The notes beneath the pieces are model-generated. The model saw only the letters and a program-made list of their open reading frames with translations. It was not told the DNA's origin and did no database searches. A DNA stretch of 64,000 nucleotides, taken from positions 1 through 64,000 of the forward strand of contig CAZQUE010000006.1 of assembly GCA_964596185.1 (NCBI GenBank). Direction: 5' to 3'. Of the stretch, positions 9,659 through 16,791 are shown in pieces. The DNA is from DYKG01 sp964596185 (GTDB taxonomy: Bacteria > Muiribacteriota > Ozemobacteria > Ozemobacterales > Ozemobacteraceae). The position numbers and the translations under genes were made by a program. The stretch's first letter is position 1. Every line of letters starts with the position of its first letter.

Positions 9659-10321
9659 ATGGAAAACCAGATTGAGCACCAGGCAAGAAGCTACTGGGAT
9701 AAAACCTGGTCTCGATTTCTCAAATACCACGGTATGATTGCCCCTTCAGCAAAGCTGGTGCAACATCTTTTCACCCAGGTACCCCGGAATGGGGTCATTC
9801 TTGATCTTGGCTGTGGTGAAGGCCGCAACAGCCTTTATCTTAGCCAGGTAGGCTTCAATATCATCGGCCTTGATCTTTCATTCAAAGCCACGAGTGTAAT
9901 GAAGAACAACTTTTTCGAAGAGAGCCTCAAAGGCCTGATCCTGACCGGTGACGCCAGGCAACTTCCCTTTATGGCCGATTCCATCGATGGCATTCTTGCC
10001 CACCATCTTTTTGATCATCTTGACCAGGAAGGATTTCGCAAGGCCATAAATGAGTGTCTCAGAGTATTAAAACCTGAAGGCGTATTGCTTTTTACCATGG
10101 ATACCTTCAGCGAGGCTCTTTCAGATTCATCGGTTATCAACAAAGACGACGGCTCGTTTTACTTCAGCAAAGGCCCGAGTAAAGGCATGCTGGTAAGACC
10201 TTATGATGAATGTGAACTTGCCGGGCTGACTGATTTAGGCTGGCAGATTATAAAAAATGAAATGACCCCGAGCCACAGCAAGATCATGCTGCTAAAAAAG
10301 CTGGCCAGACCAGTATCTTAA
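9659..10321 (+). CDS. Class I SAM-dependent methyltransferase
   Basis: A 220-residue cytoplasmic protein with a Rossmann methyltransferase fold. The SAM-binding motif I is ILDLGCGEGRNSLYL near residue 42, the acidic residue ending strand 2 is in IIGLDLS, and motif II/III residues lie around GDARQLPFM. It belongs to the broad Methyltransf_11/25 group; the substrate cannot be told from sequence. It starts four bases after the phosphatase stop codon (GGGAG is just inside that gene), so the two are co-transcribed. Its 3' end overlaps the convergent diguanylate cyclase gene by four bases, so no terminator separates them. Confidence 0.87.
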   Translation: MENQIEHQARSYWDKTWSRFLKYHGMIAPSAKLVQHLFTQVPRNGVILDLGCGEGRNSLYLSQVGFNIIGLDLSFKATSVMKNNFFEESLKGLILTGDARQLPFMADSIDGILAHHLFDHLDQEGFRKAINECLRVLKPEGVLLFTMDTFSEALSDSSVINKDDGSFYFSKGPSKGMLVRPYDECELAGLTDLGWQIIKNEMTPSHSKIMLLKKLARPVS

Positions 10322-11895
10322 ACGTCTGCCTCTCGGGAAAACTTACTTGGAGCGGCGGTAACCTGATTTCTTCCGTGCTCTTTTGACCAATACATGGCGA
10401 CGTCAGCAGCCTTGATAAGAGAATCCATGTCATCGGCACAATCAGGGAAAATAGCTACCCCGAAGCTGGCAGTTATTTTCAGAACAACACCTGATACTTC
10501 GAGATAATCGGTTTCGATAGATTTTCTAATTCTTTCGGCTACGGCAACTGCTCCACCAAATTCGGTTTCAGGCAAAACCAGGGCGAATTCTTCACCACCG
10601 TAGCGAACCGGCAAGTCGTGTGTTCTCACTGCCCGACGCAGAATGGAAGCCACATGCTTCAACACCTCATCGCCGGTCTGGTGTCCATAATTGTCGTTCA
10701 AGCTCTTGAAGTGGTCAATATCGACCATGATCAGTGCAAGATTACGTTTGAACCTCGCAGCACGCTTGAGTTCGTCATAAAGGCGCTGCTTGAAGTAACG
10801 ATGCAGATAAAGCTTGGTCATACCATCGGTAATAGCCTGCTCATAAAGCTGGGCATTTTTAACCGCGGCACCGAGCTGAACGGCAAAAACCTTGATCAAT
10901 CTCACGTCACGCTCAGTAAATCCGGCACCTTCCGGGCTTCCGCAGAGATGAACCAGGCCAAGAAATTCGCCCTGATGCACGATCGGAACAACGATGAAAG
11001 ATTTACCAAAAAGCTTTTCGTCGGCGCGGATCAATTCAAACTGCGCCTGATCACCCTGCTGATAGGAGAAATAATCCTTCTTCTCATAAGAGTAAGCAAG
11101 GGTTTTCGAATCTTCCATGTTGATGTTGTCGGGCAATTCGCTGGCATCGCCAAGGTGACTCATCAGGCTGAAACTTTTGTGTTCTTCATCAAACAGCCAG
11201 GTCGAGCCTCTTTCAATTTCGGTAATTTCTGAAATCGCGCTCATGGCCATATCAAGCAGTGCCTGAAGCTGAAGTTCAGAAGAAATCATCTGCGAGGCCT
11301 GGTAAAGAATACTTACTTCCTGAATCTTTTCATCGAGTCTAACATTGGCTTCGCGCAATTCTGATAACAACAGAAAGTTGTTTATCGCAACTGAAATATT
11401 GCGCGACAAGGTCTTGAGAAAAGTCATTTCTTTGTCGGCCAGTGGCACTTCTTTGAGCTTATGGCCAACCACGAGAAAACCGATTAGTTTCTCACGCACC
11501 TTCAAAATACTGATGCAGTCAAGATTATCTTCGGCAAAAAGATCTAAAATAGAGCGCAGGTAACTGAAACCGTTTACCCGGTAAGTAATATCGTCAGAAT
11601 TTTTTTCGATGGCTACGATTTCATCCTGGGAGATGTCGTAGTCGCCGGACTTGAGACAGAGTTTCCATGAACATCGCATGGAAACACGATTCTCATATTT
11701 GTCGAAAAGAAAAATCCCTCCCTTGCGCACGCCGAGGGTGCCGAGAAGGAGGTGTAAAAGCGATTTCAACTGAGCGTCAAAGCTTGAAACGCGACAGAGT
11801 TCGTCGCCGATGTCACTCAATGCCTCAAGAACATACTCATAGCGCAACACCTGCTGCTGCATTTTTTGTTCGAGAGCAGTTAGCTGTTCAGACAT
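10318..11895 (-). CDS. Diguanylate cyclase with two GAF domains
   Basis: A 525-residue soluble protein: a short N-terminal coiled coil, a GAF domain at about residues 25-175, a second GAF at about 205-350, then a GGDEF domain at about 355-515. The active-site loop is RYGGEEF, and RTHD five residues upstream is a proper RxxD inhibitory site, so the enzyme should make cyclic di-GMP from GTP and be subject to product inhibition. GAF domains usually sense a small ligand or a partner. It is the second gene of a two-gene minus-strand operon, nine bases after the STAS gene, which links partner-switch signalling with c-di-GMP. Its end overlaps the methyltransferase gene tail to tail. Confidence 0.94.
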   Translation of the reverse strand: MSEQLTALEQKMQQQVLRYEYVLEALSDIGDELCRVSSFDAQLKSLLHLLLGTLGVRKGGIFLFDKYENRVSMRCSWKLCLKSGDYDISQDEIVAIEKNSDDITYRVNGFSYLRSILDLFAEDNLDCISILKVREKLIGFLVVGHKLKEVPLADKEMTFLKTLSRNISVAINNFLLLSELREANVRLDEKIQEVSILYQASQMISSELQLQALLDMAMSAISEITEIERGSTWLFDEEHKSFSLMSHLGDASELPDNINMEDSKTLAYSYEKKDYFSYQQGDQAQFELIRADEKLFGKSFIVVPIVHQGEFLGLVHLCGSPEGAGFTERDVRLIKVFAVQLGAAVKNAQLYEQAITDGMTKLYLHRYFKQRLYDELKRAARFKRNLALIMVDIDHFKSLNDNYGHQTGDEVLKHVASILRRAVRTHDLPVRYGGEEFALVLPETEFGGAVAVAERIRKSIETDYLEVSGVVLKITASFGVAIFPDCADDMDSLIKAADVAMYWSKEHGRNQVTAAPSKFSREADV

Positions 11896-11904
11896 AAAAG
11901 CCTA

Positions 11905-12255
11905 TCAACCCTTAAATTTGTTTACTGCTTCCTGTTCAGTGTCAAAAGGTTCTGCGAACTGTAGGAGACCCATCATTTCAAAGGTTTTGCGGTTGGTCGG
12001 CGTAAGATTGGTGAAGGCCAGTGCTCCTTCAGACTCCTCAATTGCCTCAATAACCCCAATAAGAATTGAAATACCGATACTGTTAATCAAAGGGGACTGT
12101 TCAAGATTGATGACAATCTTGTTTATGCCCTTTTCAAGGTGGTCTGAACAGATTTCATCGACCTGCTCGGCACCGAGATCATTCAAGTATCCATTGGTTC
12201 TAATGATCAGAACAGAACCATCAACCTGATGCGTTAGAGAGAATTCTTCTGACAT
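11905..12255 (-). CDS. STAS-domain anti-sigma factor antagonist
   Basis: A 116-residue single STAS domain (SpoIIAA/RsbV type). The signature region reads LINSIGISILIG; Ser59 aligns with the serine that is phosphorylated in SpoIIAA, although the usual DSSG is NSIG here. In this family the unphosphorylated form binds an anti-sigma kinase and frees the sigma factor, and an RsbU-type phosphatase removes the phosphate. The phosphatase at 7009-9654 is the likely partner; no anti-sigma kinase gene is visible in the window. It heads a two-gene operon with the diguanylate cyclase. A hairpin in its leader covers the probable ribosome-binding site. Confidence 0.9.
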   Translation of the reverse strand: MSEEFSLTHQVDGSVLIIRTNGYLNDLGAEQVDEICSDHLEKGINKIVINLEQSPLINSIGISILIGVIEAIEESEGALAFTNLTPTNRKTFEMMGLLQFAEPFDTEQEAVNKFKG

Positions 12256-12263
12256 AACTAGTA

Positions 12264-12286
12264 TTTAAGCTCCCTGGAGACTTAAA
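12264..12286 (-). promoter_or_regulatory. Leader hairpin over the STAS ribosome-binding site
   Basis: TTTAAG-CTCC and GGAG-A-CTTAAA form a ten-pair stem with a two-base loop and one bulged A, nine bases upstream of the STAS start. On the minus strand the only Shine-Dalgarno-like GGGAG sits inside the stem, so folding could limit translation. Function is inferred only. Confidence 0.4.
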
Positions 12287-12411
12287 ATTCTTCCTGAATA
12301 TATCTGCTGACGTCCGGAAGGAATTATCCAATAACACAGTATCACAAATAAATCAGTTTAACAACATGCAAATTTTTGCTTTAACCTTAAAATATAGAAA
12401 AAAGATTTTTC

Positions 12412-12439
12412 TTGCACATCCTTATTTTTTCGATACATT
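12412..12439 (+). promoter_or_regulatory. Sigma70-type promoter ending next to the start of the 12451 gene
   Basis: TTGCAC (12412-12417) and TACATT (12434-12439) are 16 bases apart. The predicted start of transcription is about 12446, five bases before the ATG at 12451, and no Shine-Dalgarno sequence is present. This would give an almost leaderless mRNA. Confidence 0.5.
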
Positions 12440-12450
12440 TCCTTCCCATC

Positions 12451-13272
12451 ATGTGGAAATATAACAGACAGATAACAGCCAGATGGGTTTTCTTCGCGAT
12501 TGGGGCATTAATAAGCTTGTTGCTGGTCGCATACCTGTTCAGACTACATCCGGAAAACCTTGGTAAACCCGAACTCAAGCAATTCTTCACGCGCCTTTCT
12601 GTAAACGCAGAATTCCTGCCGTTGTACCTTATCCCCGTTTATTTCATAATCGTAACCAGCCTTTTATTGCTTGGTTGTCCGACTTTCATGATTTTCCCGC
12701 CACTTTATCTGATTCTGGGATTTACCATGTCTTTTACAATAGTTGTGGCAACGCAACTCTGTGCCAGCATAATCGCAATTTATTATTCCCGAAAGAAATC
12801 TTTGTTTCGAGACATTCCGCCCGGCATAATGGTTTCTCTTGCCGGAACCTCCGCAACTGACTTCAGCTTCTGGACCAGACTGTACATCAACTTTCCCCAG
12901 CGAACGATCGACATGATTGCCGCCGGCCTTTTAAAAAGTGATGAGAGAAATACCCGCCTACTTGTTCCAACTCTGTTAGCAACAATTTTGCGCAATTTCC
13001 TACCGTCTATCTGGTTTGCATCTTTCATCCACCTTACCACCGGCATTTCAGTCGACCAGGCGCAGGCAACCTCTAATTTTCTAATCTGGTCATCCCTTTT
13101 GGTGGCTTATGTTGCTTTACCCAAGGTCCCTGAGTTGCTGATATGCAAGTCCAGTATCAAACCTATTTTGAATGACATTGAAAACTGGGACTCCAGTCAG
13201 GCTGCCACCGGTGAGCGCCGGCCAAGAAAGAAAATCAAATTGGGTATGCAAAGCCGACCGAGTTTACAGTAA
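12451..13272 (+). CDS. Polytopic membrane protein, unknown (VTT/DedA-like?)
   Basis: A 273-residue protein with about five hydrophobic segments: WVFFAIGALISLLLVAYLF, LYLIPVYFIIVTSLLLLG, a TFMIFPPLYLILGFTM segment, FTIVVATQLCASIIAIYY, and a C-terminal pair ending LIWSSLLVAYVALPKV. The C-terminus is basic and probably cytoplasmic. Spacing of the first segments, with a re-entrant-looking CPTFMIFPP, faintly recalls the VTT (TVP38/DedA) fold, but I see no decisive motif. I chose the ATG at 12451 over the upstream in-frame TTG at 12412 because that TTG is part of the promoter -35 box. It stands alone between divergent STAS and downstream transketolase. Confidence 0.65.
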   Translation: MWKYNRQITARWVFFAIGALISLLLVAYLFRLHPENLGKPELKQFFTRLSVNAEFLPLYLIPVYFIIVTSLLLLGCPTFMIFPPLYLILGFTMSFTIVVATQLCASIIAIYYSRKKSLFRDIPPGIMVSLAGTSATDFSFWTRLYINFPQRTIDMIAAGLLKSDERNTRLLVPTLLATILRNFLPSIWFASFIHLTTGISVDQAQATSNFLIWSSLLVAYVALPKVPELLICKSSIKPILNDIENWDSSQAATGERRPRKKIKLGMQSRPSLQ

Positions 13273-13294
13273 ATTTGCTGCAAATTGTTTTAAG

Positions 13295-13323
13295 TTGACT
13301 AGACCTCCGGTTTTGTTTAAAGA
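13295..13323 (+). promoter_or_regulatory. Transketolase promoter
   Basis: TTGACT (13295-13300) and TAAAGA (13318-13323) are separated by 17 bases, upstream of the gene starting at 13363. The -10 part is weak but the spacing is ideal. It overlaps a perfect inverted repeat that could be an operator. Confidence 0.55.
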
Positions 13324-13341
13324 TATATTGCTTTAAACAAA
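13312..13341. promoter_or_regulatory. Perfect 11-base inverted repeat overlapping the transketolase promoter
   Basis: TTTGTTTAAAG at 13312-13322 and its exact complement CTTTAAACAAA at 13331-13341 flank eight bases. The dyad covers the -10 region and the expected transcription start, the usual place for a repressor operator. It is not followed by a T run, so it is unlikely to be a terminator. Confidence 0.55.
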
Positions 13342-13362
13342 GAATCTTTTTCAGGAGGGAAT

Positions 13363-15228
13363 ATGTCCTACGATTTGTCGCTTATAAAAGAATTGAAACA
13401 CCGAGCTGCCCGTATCAGGTGGCTGTCTCTTAAAACCACCGCTCAAGCTGGTTCGGGACACCCAACTTCCTGTTGTTCAATAGCCGAAATCATGTCGGCG
13501 CTTTTCTTCAAAGTCATGCGCTATGATCCGGCCAAACCTGGCTCACACGCCAATGATCGACTTGTCCTTTCCAAGGGGCACGCTGCTCCGGCTCTTTATG
13601 CCGCATGGTGTGAAGCCGGATATTTAAAAGAAGAAGAAGTTTTCACGTTGAGAAAAATGGGGTCGCGCATCGAAGGGCATCCCATGCCGATCCTTCCGTT
13701 CGTTGACGTTGCAACCGGTTCTCTCGGCCAGGGACTGTCAGTAGGCCTCGGCATAGCCCAACAGCAGCATGCCGTCGTAAAAAATGGTGCGAGAACTTTT
13801 GTTATCCTCGGAGACGGCGAAGTGGCCGAAGGCTCAGTCTGGGAAGCATTCTCTCTGGCTGCGTCAATGAACCGCGACAATCTCATCGCCATTATCGACG
13901 TAAACCGCCTCGGTCAGAGTCGTGAAACCATGCACGGTCATGACATGCGCACCTATGCTCGCAAAGTCGAAGCCTTCGGCTGGGAAGCCATCGTCATTGA
14001 GGACGGCCATGACATCGAGCAGGTGCTCAAAGCTTTCGAACAGGGACTCAACGTTAAAGGAAAACCAGTTTGCCTTATCGCTAAAACCTTTAAAGGTGGT
14101 GGTCTGAGCAATGTTGCCGACAAGGACAACTGGCACGGAAAACCTATTATGCCGGGCAATGGACTCGAAGAAGCCATTGCTGAAGTTGAAAAAGACATTA
14201 TGAAAACCCCGCCGGCACCGGCAATCGCTCATCCGGAAGAGATTCGCGGGAAAATTATTGAAGGCCCGGTAGCCCCTGAAGTCGAGCCACCCCCTTACAA
14301 AAAAGGCGAAAAGGTCGCTACCCGTCAGGCAGTTGGCACCGCTCTCGTAGCACTTGGCAAAGCTGACGAACGCGTCTGGGTCGTTGATGGCGATACCCAA
14401 AACTCAACCTATGCGCAGAAGTTCGGGGAAAAATTTCCTGAAAGATTTGTCGAATGTTTCATCGCTGAACAGAATATGGCAGGAGTATCCGCCGGCCTCG
14501 CCTCTCGCGGACTGATTCCATTTGCCACCACCTTCGGCGCTTTTCTTGCCAGAGCTTTCGATCAGGTTCGCATGGCCGCCCTTTCAGGACTTAAAGTTAA
14601 GTTGATCGGAACCCATGCCGGCATCTCAATAGGTGAAGACGGCCCATCACAAATGGCTCTTGAAGATCTGGCCGCATTCGCCACTTTACCGAATGGCACT
14701 CTGCTGTATCCTTCAGATGCAGTATCAGCATACAATTGTATCGTCAATCTTGGCAGGCATGACGGCCCGGGTTATGTAAGACTTTCGCGCCCAGCCAACG
14801 AAGTTATCTATGATGCTGATGAAAAATTCCCGATTGGTGGCCTGAAACTTCTTAAAAAAGCTGGCAAACCAGCTTTAACCGTAATCAGTGCCGGTGTTAT
14901 AATTCACGAAATCCTCAAGGCAGTAAAAACTATCGATACCCAGGATCAGATTCAGGTTGTCGACCTTTATTGTCTCAAACCATTCCCCAAAGCAGAACTA
15001 CAGGAAATCATCAAAGCTTCAGCCGGCAAAGTTGTCGTTTTTGAAGAGCATGCACCTGAAGGCGGAGTTGGCAGTTCCGTGGCGCTAAACATGGCCGGCA
15101 GCATAAAAGAATTCAAGCATGTTGCCGTTACCAGCGTTCCCAAATCCGGAACTCCCGAAGAACTGCTCGCATCTTTCGGTCTTTCGGCAGAAAAAATCGC
15201 CGAAACCCTCAAAAGTCTTATTGGCTGA
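13363..15228 (+). CDS. tkt: Transketolase
   Basis: A 621-residue, single-chain transketolase, shorter than the ~660 residues of the E. coli type and closer in layout to the animal TKT group. The thiamine-diphosphate site is GDGEVAEGSVWEAFSLAA followed by DVNRLGQS; GHPTSCCSIAEI, LSKGHAAPALYA and GSLGQGLSVGLG are the N-terminal substrate and cofactor motifs. The pyrimidine-binding domain begins about residue 315 with CFIAEQNMAGVSAGLA, and a C-terminal domain follows. It moves two-carbon units between sugar phosphates in the non-oxidative pentose phosphate pathway. CAGGAGGG precedes the ATG. A single-gene unit with its own promoter, operator-like dyad and terminator. Confidence 0.96.
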   Translation: MSYDLSLIKELKHRAARIRWLSLKTTAQAGSGHPTSCCSIAEIMSALFFKVMRYDPAKPGSHANDRLVLSKGHAAPALYAAWCEAGYLKEEEVFTLRKMGSRIEGHPMPILPFVDVATGSLGQGLSVGLGIAQQQHAVVKNGARTFVILGDGEVAEGSVWEAFSLAASMNRDNLIAIIDVNRLGQSRETMHGHDMRTYARKVEAFGWEAIVIEDGHDIEQVLKAFEQGLNVKGKPVCLIAKTFKGGGLSNVADKDNWHGKPIMPGNGLEEAIAEVEKDIMKTPPAPAIAHPEEIRGKIIEGPVAPEVEPPPYKKGEKVATRQAVGTALVALGKADERVWVVDGDTQNSTYAQKFGEKFPERFVECFIAEQNMAGVSAGLASRGLIPFATTFGAFLARAFDQVRMAALSGLKVKLIGTHAGISIGEDGPSQMALEDLAAFATLPNGTLLYPSDAVSAYNCIVNLGRHDGPGYVRLSRPANEVIYDADEKFPIGGLKLLKKAGKPALTVISAGVIIHEILKAVKTIDTQDQIQVVDLYCLKPFPKAELQEIIKASAGKVVVFEEHAPEGGVGSSVALNMAGSIKEFKHVAVTSVPKSGTPEELLASFGLSAEKIAETLKSLIG

Positions 15229-15260
15229 TAATCGCTAATAGATATTTCTCAAAGAATTCT

Positions 15261-15291
15261 ATCGCCCGACTTGTTCGGGCGATCTTTGTTT
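15261..15291 (+). terminator. Terminator after transketolase
   Basis: Nine-pair stem ATCGCCCGA / TCGGGCGAT (15261-15269, 15275-15283) with a five-base loop, followed by CTTTGTTT. Confidence 0.8.
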
Positions 15292-15305
15292 GAAGCTATT
15301 ATTTG

Positions 15306-15334
15306 TTGGAATTTTAATACAAATGTGATAAAAT
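15306..15334 (+). promoter_or_regulatory. Promoter of the uridine kinase gene, apparently leaderless
   Basis: TTGGAA (15306-15311) and TAAAAT (15329-15334) lie exactly 17 bases apart. Transcription would start about 15341, which is the first base of the ATG. There is no Shine-Dalgarno sequence. Confidence 0.65.
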
Positions 15335-15340
15335 GACGAC

Positions 15341-15973
15341 ATGTACATAATTGGAATATGTGGCTTATCAGGATCCGGGAAAAGCAGCGTTTCAAGAGCT
15401 GTTGTTGAACGTTTCCCCGGTAAAATCGGCGTTCTTGAACATGACATGTACTATTTCGCCAAGAAAGACAAGCCCAAAATTATGAATTACGATCACCCGG
15501 ATGCTTTAGAAACGGGACTGATGATCAATCATATCAATGAATTGAGAAATGGCAGAAGCATCAAGAGGCCGATTTACGATTTCAAAACCTCTGATCGCCT
15601 TGAAGAAACCGTTGAAATAGCCCCTCATCCGATTCTCATCGTAGAGGGGCTTCTTTTATTCAATATTCCTGAATTGATGCCGCTTCTTGACTTGAGAATT
15701 TATGTCGACGTTCCGCTGGATATTGCTATTATAAGGCGTATCAAACGAGATCATATCGATCGCGGACGAACGGTAAAAAGCATCATTTCCCAGTATGAAA
15801 GTTCGGTGCGTGACGCAGCGATCAATATGGTTCAACCATCTCGTTACCTCGCGGACTTGATTATTCCTCAGGGCGCGTCAAATTTGGCCGGCCTCGAAGT
15901 TCTTTACGGAAAAATCCGCGACCTGCTTTCAAGGGGCGATCATCCGAACGGATTCATCAACGGCCAGGAATAA
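15341..15973 (+). CDS. udk: Uridine kinase family protein
   Basis: A 210-residue cytoplasmic P-loop kinase of the uridine kinase/phosphoribulokinase fold. The Walker A motif is GLSGSGKSS at residues 8-16; LEHDMYY and MNYDHPDALETGLM match the nucleoside-binding region of Udk, and YDFKTSDR and ILIVEGLLLF the next conserved blocks; RRIKRDHIDRGRT is the lid. It phosphorylates uridine and cytidine to the monophosphates in pyrimidine salvage. Length is normal. The start ATG has no Shine-Dalgarno sequence and sits at the predicted transcription start. The gene ends two bases before the convergent radC stop. A role with the NupC-type transporter earlier in the window is plausible. Confidence 0.9.
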   Translation: MYIIGICGLSGSGKSSVSRAVVERFPGKIGVLEHDMYYFAKKDKPKIMNYDHPDALETGLMINHINELRNGRSIKRPIYDFKTSDRLEETVEIAPHPILIVEGLLLFNIPELMPLLDLRIYVDVPLDIAIIRRIKRDHIDRGRTVKSIISQYESSVRDAAINMVQPSRYLADLIIPQGASNLAGLEVLYGKIRDLLSRGDHPNGFINGQE

Positions 15974-15974
15974 T

Positions 15975-16655
15975 TTACAACAAACCATTTTCGCGAAAGC
16001 TGAAATACCCCTTGCCTTCTCGACCAACGATGATGTGGTCAAGTAGCCTTAAATCAAGCGATTCGGCAGCGGCCAATAAAGCCCGGGTGATGTTTCGGTC
16101 GGCATTCGAAGGGTTGAGTTGTCCGGTCGGATGATTGTGTACCACAATAAAACCAGTGGCATTAAGCATTAAAGCCCGCTTAACTACTTTTCTCGGGTAA
16201 ACTGCCGTCTGATCTTCGATCCCCTCAGAGAGAATTTCGTCTTTTAAAATTCTATTTGAATTGTCGAAAAAAATCACTCGAAACTGCTCTTCCGGCAAGT
16301 TGGCCATTGTTGCTCCCAGATAGTCGAGCAATGCCGACGCCGAAGAGATTATCGGAGCCTCACCAAAGGCCTTTCTTTTCACGGCATATTGAGAAGCCTC
16401 GCGGAAAAACCTGATCAGCCTGGCAGTGTTTTCCCCCACCCCTTTAATTTTTGTAAGACTCTCTTGATTGGCGACAAAAACAGCTTCGAGCGAGCCAAAT
16501 TCCTGAATGAGACTTTTAGCCAGCGCTTTGGTGTCTTTGCGCGGAATAACAAAAAAAAGCAAAAACTCCAGAACTTCATGATCAGAAAAACCAGTAAGTC
16601 CGGTGTGATCAAACCTCTGTTTCAGTCTTTCACGATGGCCCGAGTTATCCTGCAT
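15975..16655 (-). CDS. radC: RadC/JAB-domain protein
   Basis: A 226-residue protein with the usual RadC order: an N-terminal UPF0758 helical region with a helix-hairpin-helix (LTKIKGVGENTARLIRFF), then an MPN/JAB-type domain with the metalloprotease-like motif VHNHPTGQLNPSNAD. Despite the name, a direct role in DNA repair is not well supported for this family; the JAB motif suggests a zinc hydrolase whose target is unknown. AGGAGAGG precedes the ATG at 16655. It is a single gene, convergent with the uridine kinase gene and divergent from the PEP carboxykinase promoter. Confidence 0.92.
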   Translation of the reverse strand: MQDNSGHRERLKQRFDHTGLTGFSDHEVLEFLLFFVIPRKDTKALAKSLIQEFGSLEAVFVANQESLTKIKGVGENTARLIRFFREASQYAVKRKAFGEAPIISSASALLDYLGATMANLPEEQFRVIFFDNSNRILKDEILSEGIEDQTAVYPRKVVKRALMLNATGFIVVHNHPTGQLNPSNADRNITRALLAAAESLDLRLLDHIIVGREGKGYFSFRENGLL

Positions 16656-16719
16656 TTTCCTCTCCTGAAAACATTATTGAATTTATTAAAGAAAATATCA
16701 AGCAAAACCCTTAATTTTC

Positions 16720-16748
16720 TTGCCCTAAATGCTCAATAGCGTTACAAT
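16720..16748 (+). promoter_or_regulatory. Promoter of the PEP carboxykinase gene
   Basis: TTGCCC (16720-16725) and TACAAT (16743-16748) with a 17-base spacer. The start of transcription would be near 16755, giving a leader of about 37 bases before the ATG at 16792. Confidence 0.7.
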
Positions 16749-16791
16749 CGGCAAATATGGTGCTTCATCATCAAGGCAAGGAGAAAATCGC

